From: Eutreptiella sp. 'Long Island Sound 2002'
Lineage: Eukaryota; Euglenozoa; Euglenophyceae; Eutreptiales; Eutreptiaceae
Reading direction: 5' to 3'
Assembly: GCA_964036045.1 (NCBI GenBank)
Contig: OZ038390.1
Coordinates: 41,920,525-41,984,524 of the forward strand
DNA: 64,000 nt
Under the pieces are notes generated by a model. The model had not been told where the DNA came from, searched no databases, and saw nothing but the letters and a program-made list of their open reading frames with translations. The translations under genes were made by a program, and so were the position numbers. Shown one piece after another: positions 8,985-20,104 of this stretch. The stretch's first letter is position 1. Every line of letters starts with the position of its first letter.

Positions 8985-10636
8985 TCATTCATGGCACGTA
9001 GGTTACCCCTTCCTTTGCCACCTCCCTGGTTGGCGTTAGTGGGATTTTTACGCCCTTTCCCTTTGCCACATTCGGGGGTAAGGGTACCACCTCGGCCCAA
9101 GTGCTTCTTGAGGAATTTCCCCATGTGGGAGTCATTCTCCCTCTCAAGAGCTAGCTCAATCAGCAGTTCCAACAGTTCATCGTACGAGTGGGTCCGGCTC
9201 TTCCTCTCAGAGGTAGCGCGGCAATCATCCCACGTACGTTGGCGGATCTTACTCATGAGCCACAGCTGGGGCTCAGTGGCTCAGTAGGAGCCCACGTTCA
9301 TCCGTGAAAACAGATACTCTAGGTCGCACACGTATTCAGAGACTCGCGCAGCGGATGGAAACTCAGGGAGCATAGGTAGCTCCTCTATCTGTGTGCGCAC
9401 ACTGAGGTTAGTCTCATAGACTGGGAATGTTTTCTCCAGTCTGTGGAGTACCTCTACCCAGGTGGAACAGGTTTTCACAATCTGTTTCACCTGTTTTTGC
9501 AAAAAGATCTTTTTGCAGGAGCGTTTCAGCAGTGAGCATTTGGTGGCCACATCAACATGGGATTGGCCAGTGAGCAAAAGAAATTCAGCAAATTCTTCTG
9601 CCCATTTGGGCAGATTTCTCGGGTTGAACTCCGGCAGTTCTAGCTGGATGTTTGCCTGGGCAATAGGTCTGCCCATCTTCCCACCCCCCGGGGTTAGGCC
9701 AGAAGGAGAAGGAGATACGCCGGCAAGAGGTGCCAGGGCTGACAGCCCTCTTTTCTCAGTCTCAGTCACCGGCACGTCCTGTAGTTCAGCAATTGGGACC
9801 GTCCTGGCGCGAGGATGAAAAGGGCTGGGGCAAGTGACCTTGGGTAGCAACCTGGACACTCTTGATCTTTTGAGATCATCAGCCAACGTGCTCAATCCGG
9901 GTGAAGGTGAGAGTAGTGCTGGCTTGGGTAAGGGTTCAGTGATACCCAATTTAGCCTTGACAGCCTCTGACAGAGCTGTCACATCCGGGTCTTCCGATCC
10001 GGATAGAAGTTTGGCCAAAAGTTCGGGCGTCCGATCCAGAGCCCCATAGGTGGGCTCTGGGCGAAGAGGATCCAGATTCTTTTCAGGAGCCATTGAATTT
10101 ATCGGCAGGTCTGGATGCCATGCTCTCGGGTGCTTGTGTACTCTTGGTCGTCTCGGTAGTGATACTGTGTCCGCCACGTCTGTAGATTGCCCCGAATAAA
10201 GGAAGGAGCCCATCTCAGTTTGGGGCGGCGACCCGAGGGCATCAAGAGGTATTTCTCCAACTTCTCCTACGGTGGACTTGTGGTACTCCTCGTGGAGCAT
10301 AAACTCGTCAATCCTCCTTCGTAGGTCCTCTTGTTCTTCAGGACCACCTCCAAGAACAGTAGAAAAAGAGGCCGGACAGGCCGGCCGGGCGATGGAGGCT
10401 TCGACACGCCTGCGGAGCCTTTGCAGGCTGTCCTCACCATGGGCCGCTAAGGTCTCCATGGTTAATGGTGTTGTTCTGGGCGGATTTAGATTCGCCCTTC
10501 TGTGCTCTGGATCTTCCTGGGACCCAGATGCTGCTCTGAGTGGCGGTTCACTCTTTGGGTGGGCTACACTGCCAAGTTGTACTTGTACACTTCTGATCGG
10601 CCAGGTTCGGGAAGACAGTTGTGTGGACATGTTCAA
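8985..10636 (-). pseudogene. N-terminal gag segment of the Ty3/gypsy element
   Basis: An open frame of 451 codons (9,281-10,636) ends in an in-frame TGA after FSRMNVGSY. The same frame then continues to 8,985 (ATEPQLWLMSKIRQRTW). The first 250 residues are low-complexity. The region LELPEFNPRNLPKWAEEF through EYVCDLEYLFSRM resembles the helical capsid part of retrotransposon gag. The segment ends with a glycine/lysine-rich stretch at the insertion site of the 5.6-kb element. Its continuation, with the zinc knuckle, is at 2,762-3,337. Capsid assembly is the expected role in an intact element. Confidence 0.75.
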
Positions 10637-13584
10637 TGTGCTTTTCAGTGTGCTTTTCTTGTGCTTCTGCTCAGAGTCGGTTCGAAAGGTACTCAGGGTT
10701 TGCCTCTGCTACCGGAAAGATGTCCTTGATTAGTGCCCTATAGATTTTGATGAAATCCTGCACGTTCTTGATGGTGAAATCCCAAAACCAAAGGAGCAAG
10801 TAGAGCAAGAACAGGATGTGGATCGAATCAATGAATGGTTTGAAATCCAGTGTAACACAGAAGGGCTGCAGATAGACAATGCAGGTATAGATACAAAGAT
10901 TCAATCACAAATGGATTAAACAAAAGATTTTATGAGAAAACTGGCCCGACTCTAGCCTCCAAGTTAGCATCAAGCGCTTCATGTGCACTCTTTTGGGTGA
11001 AATGGTGTTGGTTAGGAATATGGGGCAAAGGAGTTAGGCCAGACACAGATTATGACTTGGCCAAGGAACTGAATTCAGAAACAGTTAAAAAGCAGAACCA
11101 CAATAAGTGGTAGAAACAATTGAGTATAGGGGTCTTGGGGTGGGAGACCACTAGGCTTAACCTCCAAGGCCTAAGGCATGAAATGCCTATTTTTTTTCGG
11201 GATATATCCTCTATGAAGGAAGATACCTCCGCTCAGTTGAGTGGTAGGGGTGAACTTCATGGGGGGCTAGGGTTATAACCCTAGTTACTTTGAGAAAGTG
11301 TACTAAAAGCTTCACAAGAGTAATAAAAATACTTAAGTTAGTCTTAGCATCAACAAAAGGGTTTTAAGGGGTGCTTGGCCTGGATCAAGCCCTCCAAGAA
11401 AGACATGGCAGTGACTTTTTCTTACTACCTCCAAGAACAGTAGAAGAAGAGGCCGGACAGGCCGACCGGGCGATGGAGGCTTCGACTCGCCTGCGGAGCC
11501 TTTGCAGGCTGTCCTCACCACGGGCCGCTAAGGTCTCCATGGTTAAAGGGGTTTTCTGGGCGGATTTTGATTCGCCCTTCTGTGCTCTGGATCTTCTTGA
11601 GACCCAGATGCTGCTCTGAGTGGCGGTTCACTCTTTGGGTGGGCTACACTGCCAAGTTGGACTTGTACACTTCTGATCGGCCAGGTTCGGGAGGATAGTT
11701 GAGTGGACATGTTCAACGTGCTTTTCAGTGTGCTTTTCTTGTGCTTCTGTTCAGAGTCGGTTCGAAAGGTACTCAGGGTTTGCCTCTGCTACCGGAAAGA
11801 TGTCCTTGATTAGTGCCCTATAGATTTTGATGAAATCCTGCAGGTTTTTGATGGTGAAATCCCAAAACCAAAGGAGCAAGTAGAGCAAGAACATGATGTG
11901 GATCGAATCAATGAATGGTTTGAAATCCAGTGTAACACAGAAGGGCTGCAGATAGACAATGCAGGTATAGATACAAAGATTCAATCACAAATGGATTAAA
12001 CAAAAGATTTTATGAGAAAACTGGCCTGACTCTAGCCTCCAAGTTAGCATCAAGCGCTTCATGTGCACTCTTTTGGGTGAAATGGTGTTGGTTAGGAATA
12101 TGGGGCAAAGGAGTTAGGCCAGACACAGATTATGACTTGGCCAAGCAACTGAATTCAGAAACAGTTAAAAAGCAGAACCACAATAAGTGGTAGAAACAAT
12201 TGAGTATAGGGGTCTTGGGGTGGGAGACCACTAGGCTTAACCTCCAAGGCCTAAGGCATGAAATGCCTATTTTTTTTCGGGATATATCCTCTATGAAGGA
12301 AGATACCTCCGCTCAGTTGAGTGGTAGGGGTGAACTTCATGGGGGGCTAGGGTTATAACCCTAGTTACTTTGAGAAAGTGTACTAAAAGCTTCACAAGAG
12401 TAATAAAAATACTTAAGTTAGTCTTAGCATCAACAAAAGGGTTTTAAGGGGTGCTTGGCCTGGATCAAGCCCTCCAAGAAAGACATGGCAGTGACTTTTT
12501 CTTACTACCTCCAAGAACAGTAGAAGAAGAGGCCGGACAGGCCGACCGGGCGATGGAGGCTTCGACTCGCCTGCGGAGCCTTTGCAGGCTGTCCTCACCA
12601 CGGGCCGCTAAGGTCTCCATGGTTAAAGGGGTTTTCTGGGCGGATTTTGATTCGCCCTTCTGTGCTCTGGATCTTCTTGAGACCCAGATGCTGCTCTGAG
12701 TGGCGGTTCACTCTTTGGGTGGGCTACACTGCCAAGTTGGACTTGTACACTTCTGATCGGCCAGGTTCGGGAGGATAGTTGAGTGGACATGTTCAACGTG
12801 CTTTTCAGTGTGCTTTTCTTGTGCTTCTGTTCAGAGTCGGTTCGAAAGGTACTCAGGGTTTGCCTCTGCTACCGGAAAGATGTCCTTGATTAGTGCCCTA
12901 TAGATTTTGATGAAATCCTGCAGGTTTTTGATGGTGAAATCCCAAAACCAAAGGAGCAAGTAGAGCAAGAACATGATGTGGATCGAATCAATGAATGGTT
13001 TGAAATCCAGTGTAACACAGAAGGGCTGCAGATAGACAATGCAGGTATAGATACAAAGATTCAATCACAAATGGATTAAACAAAAGATTTTATGAGAAAA
13101 CTGGCCTGACTCTAGCCTCCAAGTTAGCATCAAGCGCTTCATGTGCACTCTTTTGGATGAAATGGAGTTGGTTAGGAATATGGGGCAAAGGAGTTAGGCC
13201 AGACACAGATTATGACTTGGCCAAGCAACTAAATTCAGAAACAGTTAAAAAGTAGAACCACAATAAGTGGTAGAAACAATTGAGTATAGGGGTCTTGGGG
13301 TGGGAGACCACTAGGCTTAACCTCCAAGGCCTAAGGCATGAAATGCCTATTTTATTTCGGTATATCCTCCATGAAGGAAGGTACCTCCCCTCAGTTGAGT
13401 GGTAGGGGTGAACTTCATGGGGGGGCTAGGGTTACAACCCTAGTTACTTTGAGAAAGTGTACTTAGAGCTTCAAAAGAGGGATAAAAATACTTAAGTAAG
13501 TCTTAGCATCAACAAAAGGGTTTTAAGGGGGGCTTGGCCTGGATCAAGCCCTCCAAGAAAGACATGGCAGTGACGTTTTCTTAC
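10346..13584 (-). repeat. three tandem copies of a ~1,080-bp unit covering the gag 5' end and leader
   Basis: Unit 1 starts at 10,346, unit 2 at about 11,427 and unit 3 at about 12,507, ending near 13,584. Each contains the first ~290 bp of gag coding sequence (in reverse) plus about 800 bp of leader or LTR-type sequence. Units 2 and 3 are nearly identical over most of their length; unit 1 differs by scattered substitutions and a small indel, as does the right edge of unit 3. Only unit 1 joins a full gag. The repeat begins exactly inside gag, so it arose after insertion or by unequal exchange, not as ordinary LTRs. No TG...CA LTR ends were found. Confidence 0.85.
10671..10904 (-). CDS. 77-codon hydrophobic ORF just upstream of gag, repeated three times
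   Basis: The ORF ends 34 bp before the gag start and recurs at 11,751-11,984 and 12,831-13,064 within the tandem units. Its product would contain a hydrophobic segment FLLYLLLWFWDF. Copies differ at only two residues, but the units are young, so conservation says little. It may be a chance frame in the leader. Confidence 0.25.
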   Translation of the reverse strand: MNLCIYTCIVYLQPFCVTLDFKPFIDSIHILFLLYLLLWFWDFTIKNVQDFIKIYRALIKDIFPVAEANPEYLSNRL

Positions 13585-15150
13585 TCAATCACTACGACAT
13601 CAATTTGTGGACCACTGAAGTATGATAAATTTCTTTGAAAATCCTTGACCAAATTGCATGTTTTTTTGCATATTCGCTTCGGTGAATTCCTCACCTATCG
13701 GATCGTGTGGTGAAAATGCGTACGGCAAAACTATTTGTTGATCGTACGTGTGACAGGCACGGGCCCCCGTTTTGCAAAAGCTTCTAAATGGCTTATAATA
13801 TATTCGAAAAGTCAAAAAATTGCCGGAACGGAAAAATCATCATGAAAAGATGTTATCATCAAATTGGATGTGATTTGGCATGTTTGCATTCCAATATGTT
13901 CTTAAATTGTAAATGAAGCGGGACCAACACATTTGACGGCTGCAAATACAAGCTCAAACCAAAAGTTTCCTCAAACAGAAAAACAAAATCACCAGTTTCT
14001 ATGCTACCTAAAGATTGAAACAAATTTTCAACGAATATCCAGATATTTACCGTTGTTACAAGAGTTTTAGAGCATGTTATACACCAAGATACAAGCAATA
14101 CCTGTTTGTTTCACCATTGCTTCATGCTACGCTATGCGATTTTTTTGAAAAATTACTCCGTTTCACAACAGAATTTTCGCATCAAAAATGATGTTTTTTT
14201 TCCAAAATTTTAAGACAACATTCGGAAATCTCTCGTGAGAGGGAAGAATGGTATTTGGCGCCGATCAAAATTTTACAGTTTTATTCACCCTAAACCATGT
14301 CATTATTACCCTACATAGCTCTTTGTTTTATTTGGTCAATGAAATGTCTATTTTCGGTACCAGTTAGTAAACAGGTGGTCTATAAAATCTAGCAATGAGT
14401 TCAAAGTGCTTTTACGTCATAAATGGTCATATGCCTATTGCTGAATGCCTTCTTATCATTGTCCATGGGGGGTTAGGTTTCAAATCTGGAATATGCGCAA
14501 GCCGATTTTAAAATATAGGCAAGTACAAAATGGCGAAAAGAACATTGTTGCACATTCGGGAACGACAAATCCATCCTTTTATGTACAAAAAAGGTCCCTT
14601 TTTGTAAACCCAATGTCTTGGACAATGGGCTCCATACAATTGGCCCCTCCACCTTCTCGTCGCTCCTAGGCGTTACATAGATATTACAAGAAAATTGAAG
14701 AAAAACAAGTTTATAAATGATGTCGGACAACATTATTTTCACTATGAAGTATCATCATAACATTCTACTTGAAAACATCATTCTTCTGCAAAAAGTTTCC
14801 AAGATCGATTATCTGGTACAAAAATTGATGAATGGTAAAGAAACTGGTGGTATTGCTTTAGTTTAGTCTTTAGTGAATCCATTTGCTGCATCAAATCGCT
14901 TTCAAATTCTGCTGCTGACTACCGAGGAGAAAACTAAGCAGCTTTATGACACCAAACCGGGCAGTTTGTGGTGTAGAAATATGAAATAAGTCCGCCAAAC
15001 CCATGGTTTCTTCGGCCGGGGTCCTTGGAAAAATTGGTGTTCCATTTATGTTTCACGGATTGGAATTTGTCTTCCTTTCGAGTGGTCGGTTTTTGGCAAT
15101 CAATAGGTTTCCATGCTCATGCATAAAAATATTCTTTCTCGTGCCGTTTT
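13585..15150. other. AT-rich unique sequence, no gene recognised
   Basis: Base composition shifts to AT-rich immediately right of the tandem units. Open frames are short (up to about 90 codons) and show no motif. No tRNA, repeat array or inverted repeat was seen. It is probably the original insertion environment of the retrotransposon. Confidence 0.6.
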
Positions 15151-15159
15151 GCCTCATGT

Positions 15160-15850
15160 TCGATTTGTCACCTTGCCCTTAACCTCGTCCCTAACTCCTT
15201 CAACGTTGCCTGTCACAAACCGCATCCCAATTCCCATTTGAAACTTGCCCCATTGCAATCCCGAACGGCGCAACACACATTGCAAACCTTGTCCCAAATC
15301 CTCTTCCCAAATTTGGGCCGAATCCCTGCATTCAATCCCATCCCACACACCGTCTAGCATCCCATCACAAACACCATAGAAAAAGCAAGCCCACAACCCA
15401 TTCTGCAAATGTACCCACATCCAAACCCATACCAATCCCTATGCCAAACCATTTGCTAGCCCTATGCCAAACAATTCTTGCGGCACTGTCCCCAAACCCT
15501 ATCTGAGCATTTTTTGTAACCGGCCCGAAATCTTTTGCCAAACCCTACCCTAAAATTGTGTTCAAAAATTTCTCCCCAGCTTGATTGATGTGCAGACATG
15601 TCTCCGGGCCTAGTGTATCCCCAACGTCCCCGCACAGCACATCATAAAGCGTGTCCCCAAACCTCAGCCTAGTCCCGCCCCTCTGCAAACGTGTCCCAAG
15701 CTGCACACCAATGATTGTCCCAAAATCTTTTCCCAAAACCGTGGGCCTCGGCCTACCTCAGACCCTGTCCAAAACCTTGTACCAGACCCCCTCAAACATC
15801 TCAACCGCTCCCAAGCAGCTATCTTAAACCAGGGCCTTTAGCCCTCTCAA
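15160..15850. repeat. degenerate C-rich short repeat
   Basis: Variants of CCCAAACCCTATGCC and TTGTCCCAAATCC recur irregularly over about 690 bp with no fixed period. This looks like an old, eroded minisatellite. The open frames on both strands here are low-complexity by-products. From 15,851 to 16,209 I see nothing further. Confidence 0.5.
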
Positions 15851-16209
15851 AATTGGTATGAAACCACAACCCCATGCCTATTCCCAACCTGAAAAGAACC
15901 ATCAACCAAAACAACAAAAGCTGACAACCCAGGCCATGTTTCTATCTTTGTCTTCCATATTACAGGTTTATCCCAAAATCCTGTGCCAAACCCTGGACAG
16001 AATAATTATTTTTTGTGTAGCCCTACACAACAAACGAAACAAGCCCCCAAAGCAGCAAAGGCTACACATCAAGCATGCTATTGTGTGTTATAAACAATCT
16101 TGCACAATGTTAACGTCATTGGGGGGTGCATCACCTTGAAAAAAGCATGACATTTTGAATGCGTCGTTCACGAAGGTGCAAATGGATTCACGCCACGTTA
16201 CTGGATAAT

Positions 16210-16495
16210 TTACGTTGTGGTTGTGCTTGTAAAACCACCCCCACAGGGGTGATAAAAACATGCCCCACCCCTTTTTTGGCCAGTTTGGGCCCCTGGGGCT
16301 TAAGGGACCCCTCGGGGTGGTTTTATCACCCCCTTTAGCAAAGTGACTTTGTCAGCTGCTTGGGGTGGTTTCATCACCCCGCTGGGGAGGGGCAATGGCT
16401 GCAATGGTGGTGGGTTTAATACCTCCTTGTTTTGTGGTGTGGGGGATTAATGACTTATTTGGGGTGCTTCTATCACCCCAAAGACTTTCATGCCC
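16210..16495. repeat. repeats of GGGGTGRTTTYATCACCCC
   Basis: The motif GGGGTGGTTTTATCACCCC and variants occur several times, each an imperfect dyad (GGGGTG...CACCCC). They are spaced irregularly and separated by G-rich spacers. No gene is seen. Confidence 0.6.
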
Positions 16496-16499
16496 CATT

Positions 16500-18290
16500 T
16501 CCATTAGAACCACAAACCAGTGTACCAGTGTATGGTTTTGGTGACCCAGACATCAACAGTACAGGCCGATGATGCACAGCCGCAATTGCTTACGCTTTGC
16601 TTTTTGATCTTTCCTTTTTCTTTTCAGTTCAACCATTTGTTTTCCGACATTTGTCAGAAACATTCCTTTGAATCATAAAAACATACGCAAAACATCAAAA
16701 CATCCAGCCATGCAGCTTAAATGCATAGAATGCATAGAAATTGCGGAAGGAGCACATTGAAGTGGTGCTGCACTCTCTGTGTGGCAAATGCAGGTGGAAG
16801 CACAGACATAAGGTTGCCACGACCCTGGCTAGCATCGGTACCGCGTCACTGCTATTGTTGTTGGCGATCGGTGTCCAAAGGCACATGCAGATCGGAGTGG
16901 TGGCGGAAGTGGTGTTGGGACACTCTCTGTGTGGCAGGTGCAGAAGCATTGGATCGAGTACCAAAATTTTCAAGCCACAGCTCATGGGTAGGAACCATAT
17001 TCGAACCCATGTGCAATTTGTGCCATACAAAAATTTCACATCTTTCTCACAAGAACACACTTGGCATAAACCTAAACTGCAGCTGATTTGCAACAGCACC
17101 CTCCGTTGCGGCGTGCAGCTCTTACCAGCACGTTCAGAAGAGGTGAGATTACAATCCTGCAGCTTTTCCCCACTTTGTTGACAGGAAGAGCAACATTGGT
17201 CTGCCACCACCGGCAAAAACTTGTGATTGCACCATGCTTTCTGAATCAGGACTCACTGCAAAAGTGTTGCTTCACTGGTCTTCCACCACACTGCCATGGG
17301 CCCACCTGCACCCCATTTTGGCCTGCCACAAGAGTGCCGAGACACCCACCAGGCAAAAATTCTGCAATCACTCACCCCTGCACTGCAGGCCAACCACCAA
17401 ACACAACCGAAATACCAGCACCTAATTGTCAGCAATCTGGATTCATAAATTTGGCTTACAAAGCCCTGTACATATGGGTTACAACCCTTGCAAATGATGA
17501 TGACCAAAATATGAAACGAACATGGGAAGACTTGTTTGCACCTGCACCAATGATGTGCATAGAAATGCTGGCTTATAAATTGGTTTGCTCTAACCTGGTG
17601 TCATGATCATGGCAAAGAAACTCAAAAATGGTGTGCCCAAACACTCATGCAACAAGCTGCATGCACAATTGTGGTTTCCAGGCCAATTAAATGGTGGTTG
17701 TGGACAGCTACCATAATGGTGGTGTGGGGCATACTCCCCCCCCCCAAAGGTCATACCCCCCCCCCTTTGGGACAAATCCCCTGCCCTTGCGACGACAACA
17801 ACGGCGACGACGAAGACAAAAACAACAATCGTCACCAGTTTATCCTACCCCCCACCCCCCACCCAATGCGTTAACCCTCACCCCCCCCCCCTTCCCCTTG
17901 TGCTGAGTGATGGCAAGGAGAGGGTATGGCAAGAGTCAAGCTTGGTGGTAGCCAAAGAGGAATATTCCAGGGATGCCACCTGGCGCTGAGTGAGGAGGGG
18001 GAAGGGGAGATGGCCGGGATGAGGGTGGTGCCAGGCTCTGATATATGAAGCAGGGCCGGACCCTTATTCAGCGCAAGAAGCATGTGTTGGATGTGGTGGA
18101 CAGTGGTGGCAGCTACAAATGACACAGGGCTGAATAACCATGAACCCAATGATATGAATCATATATTGGTGTGTGCACCAGGCACACACAATGCAACTGA
18201 ACTTCGCGCATCAATTCAAGCACGTCCTCTTCCATTAAAAATGTGCAAGAAAATGCAAATAACGCAGTTGGTTTTCACACGCTTTGCTAT
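16500..18290. other. no gene recognised; C-tracts at 17,730-17,900
   Basis: Open frames up to 173 codons exist (16,695-17,216 minus; 17,088-17,606 plus) but carry no motif and overlap one another on both strands. A short direct repeat (CACTCTCTGTGTGGCA) occurs near 16,770 and 16,920. Long C runs begin near 17,730. Confidence 0.5.
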
Positions 18291-18299
18291 TTCCTTGTT

Positions 18300-18600
18300 T
18301 TGGGGCCACCCAAAAAACAGTGTGGATTGTGGTTACATATCCCGTCCCATACCAGGACCACACCCAAAAATGGTGTGAGTTTTGGCTCCATATCCCATGT
18401 CCTATGAGGGCCACAATCAAAACTGGTGTGGATTGTGGCTTTGTATGCCCTGCCGAATGGGGGCCACCCCCAAACATTGTGTGGATTTTGGCGATGTATC
18501 CTGGGCTGTATCAGGGCCATACCCCAAAACTGTGTGGATTTTGGCCGCATACCCACTGCCGCATCGGGGCAAAACCGAAAAACCAGGGATGGACATAAGA
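18300..18600. repeat. ~53-bp minisatellite, cluster 1
   Basis: About five to six copies of a unit starting GTGTGGATTGTGG/TTTTGG and containing TATCCC and GGGCCACACCC-type blocks. Spacing between GTGTGGATT starts is 53-54 bp (for example 18,426, 18,480, 18,533). Confidence 0.75.
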
Positions 18601-18929
18601 GGGGGGCCCGTTGATAATTTACGATTTACCAAGCGCAGGACCCCTAAACCTGAACCGACATGGCGCCGGAGAGGACCCGGACCCCAAATTTCAGCACAAA
18701 TGAAAATGGTGTTTTTGGAGTCAGCACAATGAGGGGGTCCAGAAAATCATCATGTGCCTTGTAATCAGTGAAATTTGTTTCCAAGAGTTTTTGACTCCCC
18801 AAAAGTGTTTCTTGACACCTTTGACAGCCCATTTCATAAATTGTAAAGCGCAATTCTACCCTCCTCCAGAGCCCCCCAGCCCCACCCCCATCAATTCAAT
18901 ACACATTTATTCTATCCATCCCTGCCAAA

Positions 18930-19150
18930 AACGGTGTGCCGTACTCGGCCCACACCCAAAAACTTTGTATATTGCGGCTATGTATCCACGGTCGTATCAG
19001 GGCCGCACCCAATAACTGTGGGTCGGCATTTTGGCTACATATCCCCTGCCGTGTCGGTTGTGGTATCCCCAGCCATATTGGGGCCACACCCCAAAGCTGT
19101 GCGGATTGTGGCTATGCATCCCCTGCCATATTGGGCCTACGATAGGGGCT
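18930..19150. repeat. ~53-bp minisatellite, cluster 2
   Basis: Three to four more diverged copies of the cluster 1 unit (for example GTGCGGATTGTGGCTATG), separated from it by about 330 bp of non-repetitive sequence. This implies that one older array was interrupted or duplicated. Confidence 0.65.
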
Positions 19151-19195
19151 ACACCAAAAATGGGTCATAATCCCCCCCCCTTTCGGGACGTAACC

Positions 19196-19410
19196 CCCCT
19201 AAAGGGGGCATAACGCCCCCCCCCCCCCCCCCACAAAAAGGGCCCTAAAGGGGGCATAACGCTCCCCCCCCCCACAAAAAGGGCCCTAAAGGGGGCATAA
19301 CGCTCCCCCCCCCCACAAAAAGGGCCCTAAAGGGGGCATAACGCTCCCCCCCCACACACAAAAAGGGCCCTAAAGGGGGCATAACGCTCCCCCCCCCCCA
19401 CACAAAAAGG
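19196..19410. repeat. 41-43-bp minisatellite with C-tracts
   Basis: The segment GGGCCCTAAAGGGGGCATAA recurs at about 19,240, 19,281, 19,322 and 19,365, each followed by CGCTC or CGCC and a long C run. GGGCCC and the opposed C and G tracts make it strongly structure-prone. Short stretches of the same type occur near 17,740. Confidence 0.75.
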
Positions 19411-19992
19411 GGGGACGAAAAAACCCAAGGACACAAAACACCCCACCCGGGGTAGTAAAATGGTCAAACAGGGGTGGGGGGGTTTCATGACCCCCAAAAG
19501 GATGGGTTTGATGTCCATGTCCAGATTACATGGCAGAGTCGTCGTGCATGGGCATTACCAAACAAGATCTGATGTCACCACATTCTTCACACGCGGCAAA
19601 ATCACACAACTTCTGCTGCGCAGAGACTGACCTCAGAACCAGGGTTGCTCTCAACAATATTTTCGTCTTTACCTCCGCCGAAATTCATTCCTTCAACACA
19701 CTGCTCCAGAGATCAACAACACAGCAATGAACACAACTGCGTGGGTCAGTACCTGGGAACAATGTCCGGTTAACTGCACGGTTATTTGTGTCGGCCTGGA
19801 GCGAACATCTCAACATCCCATACACCCCAAAAGGCCCCCGCCAAAACCACGAAATTGCATTTGTCTGAACTGCCCAAGTCAGCCTTAATGCTGCACCTGC
19901 CACTTTTCGACAGCCCGTCAGCACCATATGTCCTTCCAGGGGAATAGCAAAAGACCCAACCACTCTTCGAGCGCCGCTGTGATGGGTTGGCC
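19411..19992. other. region downstream of the oxygenase stop codon
   Basis: This stretch would include the 3' untranslated region of the minus-strand oxygenase gene. I see no further exon-like sequence and no confident polyadenylation signal. Confidence 0.4.
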
Positions 19993-20104
19993 TCACAACA
20001 AGTAGTGTGTGATTTGCACTTCGGTGCCTTTATCACTGTAATCACCTTCAAATCGCTTGGAGCGGAACTCGCCCCAATTCACAGGCCGATACTTCGGCGC
20101 AACG
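19993..20104 (-). CDS. oxygenase exon 10 (C-terminus)
   Basis: Acceptor TTTTGCAG. It encodes VAPKYRPVNWGEFRSKRF, then EGDYSDKGTEVQITHYLL and a TGA at 19,993-19,995. This is the conserved C-terminal block of the family. Confidence 0.92.

Larger units (their letters stand above)
1..10636 (-). mobile_element. Ty3/gypsy-like LTR retrotransposon, decayed, cut by the left window edge
   Basis: Reading down the minus strand from 10,636 the order is gag, CCHC-type zinc knuckle, aspartic protease, linker and reverse transcriptase. This is the order of Ty3/gypsy (Metaviridae-type) elements. Any downstream RNase H and integrase would lie left of position 1. The copy is dead: in-frame stops lie at 9,281-9,283 (gag), 2,055-2,057 (linker) and 815-817 (reverse transcriptase), with frameshifts near 1,100 and 320. 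Two other elements have inserted into it, at 440-799 and 3,338-8,984. No LTR pair was identified; the 5' leader region is tandemly repeated up to 13,584. Confidence 0.85.
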
